64,000 nt of DNA, from positions 992,001-1,056,000 of the forward strand of contig JARWSJ010000002.1 in NCBI GenBank assembly GCA_029906195.1, in the 5' to 3' direction. The notes under the pieces were generated by a model, which was given only the letters and a program-made list of their open reading frames with translations, was not told the origin of the DNA and did no database searches. Position numbers and translations under genes: made by a program. The first letter of the stretch is position 1, and each line of letters opens with the position of its first letter. Source of the stretch: Chitinophagaceae bacterium 26-R-25 (lineage in GTDB: Bacteria; Bacteroidota; Bacteroidia; Chitinophagales; Chitinophagaceae). Below, piece after piece: positions 9,389-17,908 of the stretch.

Positions 9389-9910
9389 TTATGGTTGTTT
9401 GGGTATCTTTTCCTGTATAAGACTGGATAAGGAATCAACTGTAAGCGATTCTTCTGCAACAATGATAGTGGCCTGTTCATAATACAATCTTCTATCCTGG
9501 AGCTTTTTAAGAATAAAAGCCTTCAGGTTCTTGTCATCAATATTCTTGATGAGCGGGCGATGATTTTTTTCCTTCAGTAATCGTTCTACCAAAGTATCGA
9601 TGCATGTATTCAGCCAGACAACGGTGCCGCTATCTTTCATGAAATCAATATTGTTGAAAAAACACGGAGTGCCACCACCACAGGAGAGTATAATGGTTTC
9701 GTGCTCCTCCACAATTTGCTCCATCACCTCTTTCTCTTTGTAGCGAAAATATTCTTCGCCCTTTTCCTGGAAGATCTGGGCAATGGATTTTCCTTCGTCA
9801 TCCACTATTACTTTATCAAGGTCAAAAAATGGTGCGCCTGTTTTTTGCGACAACAATTTCCCCCAATGCGTTTTCCCCGAACCCATAAAACCGATAAGAA
9901 AGATGCGCAT
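9389..9910 (-). CDS. aroK: Shikimate kinase
   Basis: This enzyme phosphorylates shikimate at O3 with ATP in the chorismate pathway. The 173 residues are the usual length. Walker A is GSGKTHWG near residues 10-17. FDLDKVI supplies the substrate-binding Asp, the FRYKE motif carries the shikimate-binding Arg, and CGGGTP is the substrate glycine loop. The lid and adenine-binding Arg region (NHRPLI, then LQDRRLYYEQA) is intact. The start is set by a TACTTTTG box about 20 nt upstream. It leads a two-gene unit with DUF423. Confidence 0.93.
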   Translation of the reverse strand: MRIFLIGFMGSGKTHWGKLLSQKTGAPFFDLDKVIVDDEGKSIAQIFQEKGEEYFRYKEKEVMEQIVEEHETIILSCGGGTPCFFNNIDFMKDSGTVVWLNTCIDTLVERLLKEKNHRPLIKNIDDKNLKAFILKKLQDRRLYYEQATIIVAEESLTVDSLSSLIQEKIPKQP

Positions 9911-9930
9911 AGTTTGCTTGTTTGGAAAGA

Positions 9931-9938
9931 CAAAAGTA
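9931..9938 (-). promoter_or_regulatory. Candidate -7 box of aroK
   Basis: TACTTTTG on the minus strand matches TAnnTTTG and leaves a leader of about 20 nt. It sits between aroK and the adjacent class A hairpin. Confidence 0.6.
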
Positions 9939-9944
9939 GACTTT

Positions 9945-10082
9945 AATTGAAAATTGAAAGTTGAAAATTGAAAATGCTTTCTAAGCGGGGCATAAAAGCT
10001 ATCACTACCAACACTGTTGTTTAAAATAGGAGTGTTTGTAAATAAACCTCATTTTCAACTTTCAATTTTCAACTTTCCATTA
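9945..10082. repeat. Long intergenic hairpin, class A (TTGAAAA words)
   Basis: The left arm 9945-9976 is an exact copy of the 32-nt class A arm. The right arm 10050-10082 is its complement with a few changes and carries the stop codon of the acyl-CoA dehydrogenase gene. The two flanking genes are co-directional. Confidence 0.85.
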
Positions 10083-11258
10083 TTTAAACGCATTAAACCC
10101 TGTTACATCCATACCAGTAATCAGCAGGTGAATGTCATGAGTGCCTTCGTAGGTGATTACGCTTTCAATGTTCATCATGTGGCGCATAATGGAGTATTCG
10201 CCGGTAATGCCCATGCCGCCGAGCATTTGACGGGCATCCCTGGCCGCTTGTTGCGCCACTTCGCATGAATTTCTTTTGGCCATGCTCACCTGGGCAGGTG
10301 TTGCGCGACGTTCATTCATGAGTGTGCCCAGTCGCCAGTTGAGCAATTGTGCCTTGGTGATTTCCGTGATCATCTCTGCGAGTTTCTTTTGCTGCAATTG
10401 AAAAGCACCGATTGGTTTATCAAATTGTGTGCGCTCTTTGCTATACCGCAATGCCGTGTCATAGCAATCCATTGCTGCGCCCAAAGCACCCCAGGCAATA
10501 CCATAGCGGGCCTTGGTCAAACAACTCAGCGGACCCTTCAATCCTTTAACGTTAGGCAAAATATTTTCCTTCGGAACTTTTACATTATCGAAAACCAGTT
10601 CGCCTGTGGCAGAGGCGCGCAGGCTCCATTTGCCATGTGTAGTGGGTGTAGAGAAACCTTCCATGCCGCGTTCTACGATCACTCCACGGATATCGCCGTT
10701 TTCATCTTTCGCCCACACAACAGCCACTTGCGCAAATGGCGCATTACTGATCCACATCTTGCTTCCGTTCAGCAATACATGATCGCCTTTGTCCTTAATG
10801 TTGGTGATCATACTGCTGGGATCGCTGCCGTGATCGGGTTCTGTTAAGCCAAAGCAGCCGAGCCATTCGCCACTCGCCAGTTTGGGTAGATATTTTTTAC
10901 GTTGCTCCTCACTGCCATATTCATAAATTGGAAACATTACCAACGAACCCTGCACAGATGCTGTACTTCTTACACCACTATCACCACGTTCCAGTTCTTG
11001 CATCATCAGCCCGTAGCTGATATAATCAAGCCCACCGCCGCCATATTCTGTTGGCACGGTGGGGCCAAAACACCCGAGCTCACCCATTTCCTTTACAATC
11101 TGTTGGGGAAACTCCGCCTTTTGTGCACACTCTTCTATAATCGGTGAAATGCTTTTTTTCACATACTCCCTCACGCTGGCGCGAATAAGTTTATGCTCTT
11201 CGGTAAACAGGTCGTCCAATAAAAAATAATCGGGAGATTGAAACAGATCATTGGCCAT
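10080..11258 (-). CDS. gcdH: Glutaryl-CoA dehydrogenase-type acyl-CoA dehydrogenase
   Basis: This FAD enzyme oxidises and decarboxylates glutaryl-CoA to crotonyl-CoA in lysine and tryptophan breakdown. The 392 residues carry the subfamily signatures ERGDSGVRSTASVQGSLVM, GCFGLTEPDHGSDP and YEGTHDIHLLITG. The catalytic base is the Glu of YEGT, near residue 370. The N-terminal, beta and C-terminal acyl-CoA dehydrogenase domains are all present. GcdH fits better than short-chain acyl-CoA dehydrogenases because of the SVQGSLVM and IHLLITG stretches. No other lysine-degradation genes are nearby. No promoter box was found upstream. Confidence 0.88.
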   Translation of the reverse strand: MANDLFQSPDYFLLDDLFTEEHKLIRASVREYVKKSISPIIEECAQKAEFPQQIVKEMGELGCFGPTVPTEYGGGGLDYISYGLMMQELERGDSGVRSTASVQGSLVMFPIYEYGSEEQRKKYLPKLASGEWLGCFGLTEPDHGSDPSSMITNIKDKGDHVLLNGSKMWISNAPFAQVAVVWAKDENGDIRGVIVERGMEGFSTPTTHGKWSLRASATGELVFDNVKVPKENILPNVKGLKGPLSCLTKARYGIAWGALGAAMDCYDTALRYSKERTQFDKPIGAFQLQQKKLAEMITEITKAQLLNWRLGTLMNERRATPAQVSMAKRNSCEVAQQAARDARQMLGGMGITGEYSIMRHMMNIESVITYEGTHDIHLLITGMDVTGFNAFK

Positions 11259-11329
11259 GGCATCAGCATTTTGTTATATGCTAATGTAGTAAAAAAATGT
11301 TGGAGGTTAACGCTTGTTAGTTTTTTAGT

Positions 11330-11475
11330 AATTGAAAATTGAAAGTTGAAAATTGAAAATGGGTTGAGAATTGAAAATTGAAAGTTGAAAGTTAAGAATG
11401 ATTAGCCAGTTAAGAATCAGGAGTTAACTCTCAACTCTCTGTCCATTTTCAATTTTCAACTTTCAATTTTCAATT
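11330..11475. repeat. Long intergenic hairpin, class A, perfect 32-bp stem
   Basis: Arms 11330-11361 and 11444-11475 are exact reverse complements. The loop holds a second, shorter arm pair made from related words (about 11364-11399 and 11413-11438). The right arm reaches into the stop codon of the DUF4421 gene. Confidence 0.9.
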
Positions 11476-12598
11476 ATTCCGGCCTCTGCGGTTGCATAGC
11501 GTCTACCGGTATCGGAATGTTTTTCGTAAAATGGTGATCAAACTGATTCAGCTTCTTTCTCAATTTAGGACCTGGCATAATACGATGCGCAAATGTTAAG
11601 CGCAGGTTTCCCGTATTGTATATGTAGTGGTCGGAAGATGACGAACCTTTTGTTATCAGTCTGTTGCCCACAAATGAAATATTGGCATTCCAGAAGTCGG
11701 AATTATAACCAATTGCTCCACGGGTAAAAAATCCAGGCACAATGCTTACGTGGAGTTTGGCAGCATCTTCGTACATGATACGTTCAGTCGCAAATGAAAT
11801 TTTTGGATTAAATGTAAGCGATGCTGTTGCAAAAATGTGTTTGGCAACTACCAGCGTGTACGCATAGCCCACACCGGGACCAAATTCAAAGAAGCGCATC
11901 TGGTTAATATTTTTCTGATTGAATTTTTCAGCCATCAACATAGGAACAAAAGCGCTGTCCGCAGTATGCGAACCATAATAGGCTTCCGCGCCAACAAGCA
12001 GTGTTCCTGCAGATTTTTGTTGGTACTCGTTCTGAACCATCGCTGCCCTGTAAGAAAACTTTTTATAGTTAAATATTTTGTATCCTGCTAAACCGATAAC
12101 AGTAACATGCATATCCGGACGGATATAATATTGCCCCTGCTCCTGGTTTTTGTTATCCTTTTGCAGAAGATAATATCCGGTGTAAAACTGCCCGAGAAGG
12201 TCAAACGCCCATTTACGAACATACAGGTGCGATTGCAGATCAAGATATTTTGTTTTTCCTTTTTCTTTATCCTGATTTAAAAAACTGAAACCATAACCAA
12301 GGTTGATCGTTATTGGCTTGTAGGTAGCACCAATACCCATGTTTAAAGTGGTGTTAGGTACATAACGCAACTTATCAGAGCGGTCGATCCCTTTGATGGT
12401 AGGGTTTGTAAATTTTTGGGAAAAATAAAATCTGCCAACAATGTCCTGGATAAACGAATGATAATACGACGAATCGTAAGTGGCTCGGAGATACTTAAGC
12501 TTCGGTATTTCCCGGGGCACTTCCTGCGCAGTACAATATAAAGCAAATGCTGTGATCAATATGCTCAGTATTACATGCTTTACCTTGTGTTTCATCAT
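11474..12598 (-). CDS. DUF4421 family outer-membrane protein
   Basis: The 374-residue protein has a signal peptide ending at CTAQE and then a series of alternating aromatic strands (for example GIGATYKPITINLGYGFSF and WAFDLLGQFYTGYYL). It ends in an amphipathic strand before a basic tail. This matches DUF4421, a Bacteroidota family predicted to form an outer-membrane beta-barrel with no assigned function. Two ATGs (12598 and 12595) are equally possible. It is divergent from the DnaJ gene with 91 nt between them and no recognisable -7 box. The stop codon overlaps a class A hairpin arm. Confidence 0.78.
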   Translation of the reverse strand: MMKHKVKHVILSILITAFALYCTAQEVPREIPKLKYLRATYDSSYYHSFIQDIVGRFYFSQKFTNPTIKGIDRSDKLRYVPNTTLNMGIGATYKPITINLGYGFSFLNQDKEKGKTKYLDLQSHLYVRKWAFDLLGQFYTGYYLLQKDNKNQEQGQYYIRPDMHVTVIGLAGYKIFNYKKFSYRAAMVQNEYQQKSAGTLLVGAEAYYGSHTADSAFVPMLMAEKFNQKNINQMRFFEFGPGVGYAYTLVVAKHIFATASLTFNPKISFATERIMYEDAAKLHVSIVPGFFTRGAIGYNSDFWNANISFVGNRLITKGSSSSDHYIYNTGNLRLTFAHRIMPGPKLRKKLNQFDHHFTKNIPIPVDAMQPQRPE

Positions 12599-12689
12599 TT
12601 AAATATCATTTTATTTCTTCAATTATCCGCTTGTCGGGGCTTTTTTGATTTTTTAAAACCTAATTTCACCGACCAAATGCTGTTGGTTT

Positions 12690-13340
12690 GTGAAAGACTA
12701 TTATAAAACACTGAATATTCCTGTCAATGCATCGCCTGCAGATATTAAAAAAGCATACCGTGTGCTGGCAATGCGTTTTCACCCTGATAAAAATGCCGGC
12801 GATAAATATGCCGAGGCCTTTTTTAAAGAATTGCAGGAAGCATACAATGTTTTAAGCAAGCCCCATGAACGCAGGGTGTACACGCAAAAGCGTTTTTACA
12901 ATGTTGCGTCTGCTCAAAAATTTGAGGGCAATGCTGCTCTCACCCCAGTTCATTTTTTAGAAGATTGTCAACAACTGGAAACCTATGTTCGTTCACTTGA
13001 CTTTTTCAGGATGGACAAGATTGGTTTGCATGATCATATTGTCAAGTTGTTATCTCCTTCTTCCATTCATATGCTCGAACGCTTTGGGGAAATAGCGACG
13101 AATGACAAAATCGTTGAAGCGATACTCAACAGTATACAACCGCTGCCATTATTCCTGGCAAAAGACATTACCGCGGTCCTCTCCAAAATTCAATCGAAAA
13201 GCACACAAACTTCGGAAAACATTGCTGCCTTCATGAAAAGGAAAAAACACGAAGCCCTTTGGATGAGATATCAGATACCGGTTTTGATTGTAGTCACATT
13301 GTTTATTTGCGTGATCATTTATAAATTAAGCCAGCAGTAG
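12690..13340 (+). CDS. Membrane-anchored J-domain protein
   Basis: The start is GTG, giving MKDYYKTLNIP, the usual opening of a J domain. The J domain spans about residues 1-68, with the HPD motif in RFHPDKNAGD that stimulates DnaK ATPase. There is no zinc finger or substrate-binding domain. The middle is an unassigned helical region. A single C-terminal membrane segment (PVLIVVTLFICVIIYKL, about 195-211) would tether the J domain to the cytoplasmic face. I infer a DnaK recruiter at the membrane; clients are unknown. A short GGGCGAAT palindrome follows the stop. Confidence 0.85.
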   Translation: MKDYYKTLNIPVNASPADIKKAYRVLAMRFHPDKNAGDKYAEAFFKELQEAYNVLSKPHERRVYTQKRFYNVASAQKFEGNAALTPVHFLEDCQQLETYVRSLDFFRMDKIGLHDHIVKLLSPSSIHMLERFGEIATNDKIVEAILNSIQPLPLFLAKDITAVLSKIQSKSTQTSENIAAFMKRKKHEALWMRYQIPVLIVVTLFICVIIYKLSQQ

Positions 13341-13359
13341 GGGCGAATCGCATTCGCCC
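13341..13359. repeat. Short palindrome, GGGCGAAT family
   Basis: GGGCGAAT and its complement flank CGC, giving an 8-bp stem and a 3-nt loop directly after the J-domain stop codon. A near-identical copy is at 31947-31965. It may serve as a 3' hairpin, but no T-tract follows. Confidence 0.65.
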
Positions 13360-13391
13360 GGCACCACATAAATGCTGCACCACAGGTGGGG

Positions 13392-13925
13392 TTACATCAA
13401 AAAACGATCATAAACCGTTTCATGCAATTCTCTGGTAAGCAACTGAAAAGTTTCCACGCTCCCAATTTCCGGTTTCGACATTAACAACAAAGGCAACGGA
13501 TCATCCGTCACACGATAAGGTGGCTGAAAATATTCATAGTGATTGGTGGAAAAACCAAGACGTTCATAAAATGCAATTCGCCTTTGCGAATTATCATCAA
13601 AAGGGTGCTCAACTTCCAGTAGAAAGTGAATTGCCGGGAGCTTTAGCAGCCATCCCATCATTTGTTTTCCATAACTTTTTCCCCTGTTATTTTCCGTTAC
13701 CGCAAAGTGTTCAAGAAACACAAGATTATCCAGTTGCCAATAAAACATTAAGGCTGCAAATCCATTATTAATAACGAACTTTACAGCGTGAAAACGTTTG
13801 TCTGTCAAGACTATTTCTAAAGTGTTGACATTCCTCCTTTCCCTTTCCGGAAACGATCTGGTATAAAGATCAACCACATCGGGCCAGTGTTCGTCACTTG
13901 TAGAAAGAATTCTGATTAACTCCAT
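13392..13925 (-). CDS. GNAT family N-acetyltransferase
   Basis: The 177-residue protein has the GNAT fold pattern. The acetyl-CoA pyrophosphate loop R-G-K-S-Y-G lies in ENNRGKSYGKQMM near residues 97-109, preceded by the strand LVFLEHFAVTE. Motif B is RRIAFYERLGFS near 134-145. The acceptor substrate cannot be predicted. The gene is convergent with the J-domain gene and divergent from the META lipoprotein. Confidence 0.82.
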   Translation of the reverse strand: MELIRILSTSDEHWPDVVDLYTRSFPERERRNVNTLEIVLTDKRFHAVKFVINNGFAALMFYWQLDNLVFLEHFAVTENNRGKSYGKQMMGWLLKLPAIHFLLEVEHPFDDNSQRRIAFYERLGFSTNHYEYFQPPYRVTDDPLPLLLMSKPEIGSVETFQLLTRELHETVYDRFLM

Positions 13926-13999
13926 GCAACCAATAAATTTTTGTGTAAATCTATTTACAACGGCATCATTCTATTGTTTGAATCCTTAAATGATTTATT

Positions 14000-14470
14000 A
14001 TGAAAAAGTTATGGTCATTTGAATTAGTGTTGGCGTTAATTGCGCTGCTGTTTATAGCATTATTAACGCTCATTATTGCCTGCAACTCTAAAAAAGCCAC
14101 TACCACAGTTATGGAAAGCAATCAGCCTCTGAATAATACATATTGGAAGTTGCTTAAAGTTGATGGCTTCAACCAGGACATTCCCAGCTTGCAAAAGGAA
14201 GCTTTTATCAGATTTGATTCTGCCAGTTCAAAATTCAGTGGAACTGCGGGTTGTAACCGCATGATGGGCGGTTTTGTGGCTACAGGGAATACCATTAAAA
14301 TCGGGCCCTCCGCAGTAACCAAAATGATGTGCCCCTCTCCACTAATGGAGCTTGAAGATGCCTTTTCAAAGGCCATTTATAAGGCAGATACATATTCAAT
14401 CTCAGGAAAAAAATTGCAGTTGAAAAACGGCGAAAGCGTGTTGGCAGAATTTGAGGCAGGAGGAAATTAA
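14000..14470 (+). CDS. META-domain (HslJ-like) lipoprotein
   Basis: The 156 residues start with a long hydrophobic signal that ends in a cysteine at LTLIIAC, fitting a lipoprotein signal peptide. The META domain follows: WKLLKVDG, then GCNRMMGGF near residues 90-98 and the conserved TKMMCPSPLMELE. META proteins such as HslJ are envelope proteins linked to heat shock and drug tolerance; the biochemical role is unknown. The stop codon merges with a class B hairpin arm. Confidence 0.83.
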   Translation: MKKLWSFELVLALIALLFIALLTLIIACNSKKATTTVMESNQPLNNTYWKLLKVDGFNQDIPSLQKEAFIRFDSASSKFSGTAGCNRMMGGFVATGNTIKIGPSAVTKMMCPSPLMELEDAFSKAIYKADTYSISGKKLQLKNGESVLAEFEAGGN

Positions 14471-14592
14471 TAACTGAATGGCTGAATAACTGAATAACTG
14501 ATGTTGAAAGTCAAACGTGTATAGAAGACGTCAATTATTCAATAATTCAATGATTCACGTTCTCCAGTTATTCAGTCATTCAGTTATTCAGT
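14469..14592. repeat. Long intergenic hairpin, class B
   Basis: The left arm 14469-14500 and right arm 14565-14592 are made of AATAACTG/CAGTTATT words and pair with a register shift. The right arm can be translated in frame with the downstream ATPase and produces a spurious N-terminal extension. Confidence 0.8.
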
Positions 14593-14600
14593 CCTTTCCC

Positions 14601-14608
14601 TACCTTTG
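14601..14608 (+). promoter_or_regulatory. -7 box abutting the uup start
   Basis: TACCTTTG is separated from the ATG at 14613 by only 4 nt (CGCC), which predicts a leaderless mRNA. It lies just after the class B right arm. Confidence 0.65.
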
Positions 14609-14612
14609 CGCC

Positions 14613-16499
14613 ATGCATTATGTATCAGTAGAAGGTTTGAGCAAATCTTACGGCGTAAAACCATTGTTTCAGAATATTTCCTTTCATATAGAAGAAGGCG
14701 ACAAAATAGCGTTGGTAGCTAAAAACGGAACAGGAAAATCCACATTGTTAAAAATACTTTCCGAAAGGGAAACTGCTGATGAAGGAACGGTTTGGATCAA
14801 CAAGGACATTACAGTTGCGCTTTTCGATCAGGAACCCACTTTTGTGGAAGATGCGACTGTTCGCCAAAACATATTTCACCACAATCACCCGGTTATTCAG
14901 GCGATAGCAGCTTACGAAACTGCTAGCGAGCAGGAAGATGTAAATGCATTGAGCGATGCTATTATTAAAATGGATGATCTGGGCGCATGGGATTTCGATT
15001 CTAAAGTGAAACAGATCTTCGGCAAACTTAATATTCATCACCTCAATCAAAAGGTTAATACATTATCTGGTGGTCAGCGCAAACGGGTAGCACTGGCTAA
15101 AACCCTTATCGATATAGGATTTGAGCACAAACACGTTCTATTGATAGTGGATGAACCCACCAACCACCTTGATGTGGCGATGGTGGAATGGCTGGAACAC
15201 TACCTCAACCAGGAAAAAGTAACGCTGTTGATGGTTACGCACGACCGCTATTTTCTTGATGCCGTGTGCGAAGAAATTTGGGAGCTCGATACCAGCAGCC
15301 TTTACGTGTACAAAGGCGACTACGAAAATTTCCTTGAGAAAAAAGCGGCTCGCATTGAAAGCGATTCTGCAAGCATAGATAAAGCGAAAAACCTTTACCG
15401 GAAAGAATTGGAATGGATGCGCAAGCAACCAAAGGCCCGCACCACAAAATCTAAAAGCCGCCAGGATAATTTTTATGAGGTAGAAGCAAAGGCAAAACAA
15501 AAAATGGAAGATAGCCAGTTACAACTGCAAATGAAAATGAGCAGGCTGGGAGGAAAGATTGCCGAACTTAAAAAATTGAACAAGGCTTACGGCGAAAAAA
15601 CGATACTCAAAGGCTTTGATTATACATTTAAAAAAGGTGACCGCATTGGAGTTGTTGGAAAAAATGGGGTTGGTAAATCAACCTTTCTCAACATTCTTCA
15701 GGGCATAGAACAGCCCGATAGCGGCAAGGTGAACATTGGCGACACGGTTGTATTTGGTAACTACTCACAACAGGGACTAATAGTGAAGGAAGATGTGCGG
15801 GTGATAGAGTATGTAAAAAATATTGCAGAGAGTTTTCCATTGGCATCCGGCGGATCATTGACCGCATCGCAGTTTTTGAATTTGTTTTTATTTCCACCCG
15901 AACAGCAATACACTTACATCTCCAAACTGAGCGGCGGAGAAAAAAGAAGATTGCATTTGTTGTCCATCCTGTTCCGCAATCCGAACTTCCTCATATTGGA
16001 TGAACCTACGAACGATTTAGATCTGCAAACATTGGGCGTGCTCGAAAACTTCTTGAGTGAGTTTGGCGGTTGTATCGTAATCGTGAGTCACGACCGTTAC
16101 TTCATGGATCGTTTGGTAGACCACTTGTTTGTATTTGAAGGTGGCGGTGAAATAAGAGATTTTCCAGGCAACTACACGCAATATAGAATTTGGGAGAAGG
16201 ACAAGGAAAAAGAGGAAGAGGTTAAAACAACGGTTGTTACTACGGTTGCGGAAAGTGTTAAGCCTCAGGCTGCTCCGGCAAAAAAGAAACTGAGCTTTAA
16301 CGAAAAGCGTGAGTTTGAAATGCTCGAAAAGGAAATTGCAACGCTGGAAAAAGAAAAACACACAATAGCAGAAAAATTGGGCGACCCTTCCATTGCTTTT
16401 GAAGAGTTGCAAAATCTATCTGAAAGAATAGGCGTCATTTCCCAGATGATTGAAGACAAAGAATTTCGCTGGCTGGAATTGAGTGAGCTGGCAGGCTAG
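14613..16499 (+). CDS. uup: ABC-F family ATPase, Uup type
   Basis: This soluble tandem ABC ATPase acts on ribosomes or DNA structures rather than as a transporter. I start at the ATG at 14613 (628 residues). The first ABC domain has Walker A KNGTGKST, signature LSGGQRKR and Walker B LLIVDEPTNHLD. The second has KNGVGKST, LSGGEKRR and LILDEPTNDLD. The linker contains KARTTKSKSR, typical of Uup, and the last 80 residues form the basic-acidic coiled coil of the Uup C-terminal domain. Uup binds Holliday junctions and suppresses transposon excision in E. coli. An upstream frame to 14517 only translates a hairpin arm. Confidence 0.9.
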   Translation: MHYVSVEGLSKSYGVKPLFQNISFHIEEGDKIALVAKNGTGKSTLLKILSERETADEGTVWINKDITVALFDQEPTFVEDATVRQNIFHHNHPVIQAIAAYETASEQEDVNALSDAIIKMDDLGAWDFDSKVKQIFGKLNIHHLNQKVNTLSGGQRKRVALAKTLIDIGFEHKHVLLIVDEPTNHLDVAMVEWLEHYLNQEKVTLLMVTHDRYFLDAVCEEIWELDTSSLYVYKGDYENFLEKKAARIESDSASIDKAKNLYRKELEWMRKQPKARTTKSKSRQDNFYEVEAKAKQKMEDSQLQLQMKMSRLGGKIAELKKLNKAYGEKTILKGFDYTFKKGDRIGVVGKNGVGKSTFLNILQGIEQPDSGKVNIGDTVVFGNYSQQGLIVKEDVRVIEYVKNIAESFPLASGGSLTASQFLNLFLFPPEQQYTYISKLSGGEKRRLHLLSILFRNPNFLILDEPTNDLDLQTLGVLENFLSEFGGCIVIVSHDRYFMDRLVDHLFVFEGGGEIRDFPGNYTQYRIWEKDKEKEEEVKTTVVTTVAESVKPQAAPAKKKLSFNEKREFEMLEKEIATLEKEKHTIAEKLGDPSIAFEELQNLSERIGVISQMIEDKEFRWLELSELAG

Positions 16500-16502
16500 G
16501 CG

Positions 16503-16637
16503 AATTAATAATTAATAATTAAAAATTAATAGAGCGGCATTCATTTTCGAATGCCGCTCTATTAATTTTTGAACGTTTTGTGGTAACCCTTTTACATGTA
16601 TGTTACCCTATTAATTATTCTTTATTAATTATTAATT
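16503..16637. repeat. Long intergenic hairpin, class D, enclosing a terminator
   Basis: Left arm 16503-16530 and right arm 16610-16637 consist of AATTAAT words. A 22-bp terminator hairpin lies nested at 16521-16570. The flanking genes are convergent. Confidence 0.75.
16521..16570. terminator. Bidirectional terminator, 22-bp perfect stem
   Basis: The stem 16521-16542 pairs exactly with 16549-16570 around the loop ATTTTC. It is GC-rich in the core (GAGCGGCATTC) and ends in A and T runs on both sides, so it serves uup and the convergent kinase gene. Confidence 0.85.
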
Positions 16638-16645
16638 AGAATTCA

Positions 16646-17728
16646 TTACGCTTCAAACTCTATATGTACTCTGCAACCCTTACCAGGTGCGGAGTATACA
16701 CTGCAGCGACCATTGAAAAGATCCACTCGGTTGCGGATATTTTTTAAGCCAAGACCATTTTGATAAGAAGCATTTGTATTAAATCCCTTTCCGTTATCTT
16801 CCACGATCAATTCGACCACGGGTCCTCGGTTTCTGATGTTGACAGATATTTTTGAGCACTCCGCATGCTTTAAAATATTGTTGAATTGCTCCTGTAAAAT
16901 TCTATAGATCATCAGTTTTTTCTCTTTGCTTATATTGCTTTCATCAAAGCCAGCGTGAATAATTTCCACCGCAATGCCGGATAGTTTTTCGGTGTCCTGG
17001 AATAGATTGACAATGTTATTTACCAGGCTTGTATTTTCAACAGAAGGAGGGGTGAGCCTTTTAGAAAGATTTCTCAATTCGTTGATCACCTGCACTACAT
17101 GTATGGAACTTCTTTCGAGGAGTTCATTTAATTGCCCTGGTTTTGCAGATCTGGCTGAATCGATGTATAGTTTGGTGGTAGCAAGAAGCTGGTTGATATT
17201 ATCGTGCAATTCTTCTGCAAGAAAAGCCCTTTCTTTTTCCTGTGCCTTTAATATGGTGGTAGCTATGCTTTGTTGATAGGAAATCCTTTCTTCATACAAA
17301 TGCTGCTGTAAGACCTGTTCTTCTGCAAAACGATCGAAAATGCAGAGGAAATATTGTGCATTTCCTTCGTCATCTTTTATGTGCTGCATATTTAGGTGAC
17401 AGGGAACGACCTCGCCATTTTTTGAAGTAAGATCCACCCAGCCATGATAAAAAGGAAGATCGCCGGAGCGCATTAGCTCCTGCCAGTAGTGATAACCTGA
17501 ATTTGTTTCGCTTTTGTAAAAATCGAGGTAACTTCTGCTTATCGCTTCGGCTGGAGAAAGATCAAGGAACCGGGCAAGTTTTTCATTTACGTACAAAAGT
17601 GTGCCGTCAAAGGCCATCTTGCAAACACCAACCGGCGCCTTATTAACCATATCCTCAAATTCTCTATCTGTCTTAATAACAGATAAAAGGGAGGATGATT
17701 GGTCGTTTAATGGCTGGTTTAAATTCAT
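16646..17728 (-). CDS. PAS-domain sensor histidine kinase (HisKA_3)
   Basis: The 360-residue protein has no membrane segment or signal peptide and is probably cytoplasmic. A PAS domain spans about 21-140 (APVGVCKMAFDGTLLYVNEKLARFL and the PAC-like VPCHLNMQHIKDDEG). The HisKA_3 helix EKERAFLAEELHDNINQLL has its His near residue 175. The HATPase carries FNNILKHAE, VEDNGKGFN near 308-316 and GLGLKNIRNRV. The partner is expected to be a LuxR-type response regulator, none of which is in the window. A TATCTTTG box lies about 35 nt upstream of the start. Confidence 0.88.
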   Translation of the reverse strand: MNLNQPLNDQSSSLLSVIKTDREFEDMVNKAPVGVCKMAFDGTLLYVNEKLARFLDLSPAEAISRSYLDFYKSETNSGYHYWQELMRSGDLPFYHGWVDLTSKNGEVVPCHLNMQHIKDDEGNAQYFLCIFDRFAEEQVLQQHLYEERISYQQSIATTILKAQEKERAFLAEELHDNINQLLATTKLYIDSARSAKPGQLNELLERSSIHVVQVINELRNLSKRLTPPSVENTSLVNNIVNLFQDTEKLSGIAVEIIHAGFDESNISKEKKLMIYRILQEQFNNILKHAECSKISVNIRNRGPVVELIVEDNGKGFNTNASYQNGLGLKNIRNRVDLFNGRCSVYSAPGKGCRVHIEFEA

Positions 17729-17762
17729 AAGTATTCTGGACTCTTTTGGTAAAGGATTGAAT

Positions 17763-17770
17763 CAAAGATA
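17763..17770 (-). promoter_or_regulatory. Candidate -7 box of the PAS kinase
   Basis: TATCTTTG on the minus strand, about 34 nt before the ATG at 17728. A TTTG at 17786-17789 (minus strand) is a possible -33 element with 15-nt spacing. Confidence 0.55.
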
Positions 17771-17847
17771 AGAACTACCTAAACACAAAAAAACTATAAT
17801 ATTTGTATCGGGTCACCATTCAACCCCATAAAAGCGTGCCAACCTTT

Positions 17848-17878
17848 CAAAAAAAATGCAGCACAATTTGTGCTGCAT
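17848..17878 (-). terminator. Intrinsic terminator of the DUF4197 gene
   Basis: ATGCAGCAC (17856-17864) pairs with 17870-17878 around a 5-nt loop. On the minus strand the hairpin is followed by a run of eight T. Confidence 0.75.
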
Positions 17879-17908
17879 GATATTATTTTAAATGATATGT
17901 ATAAGCGC

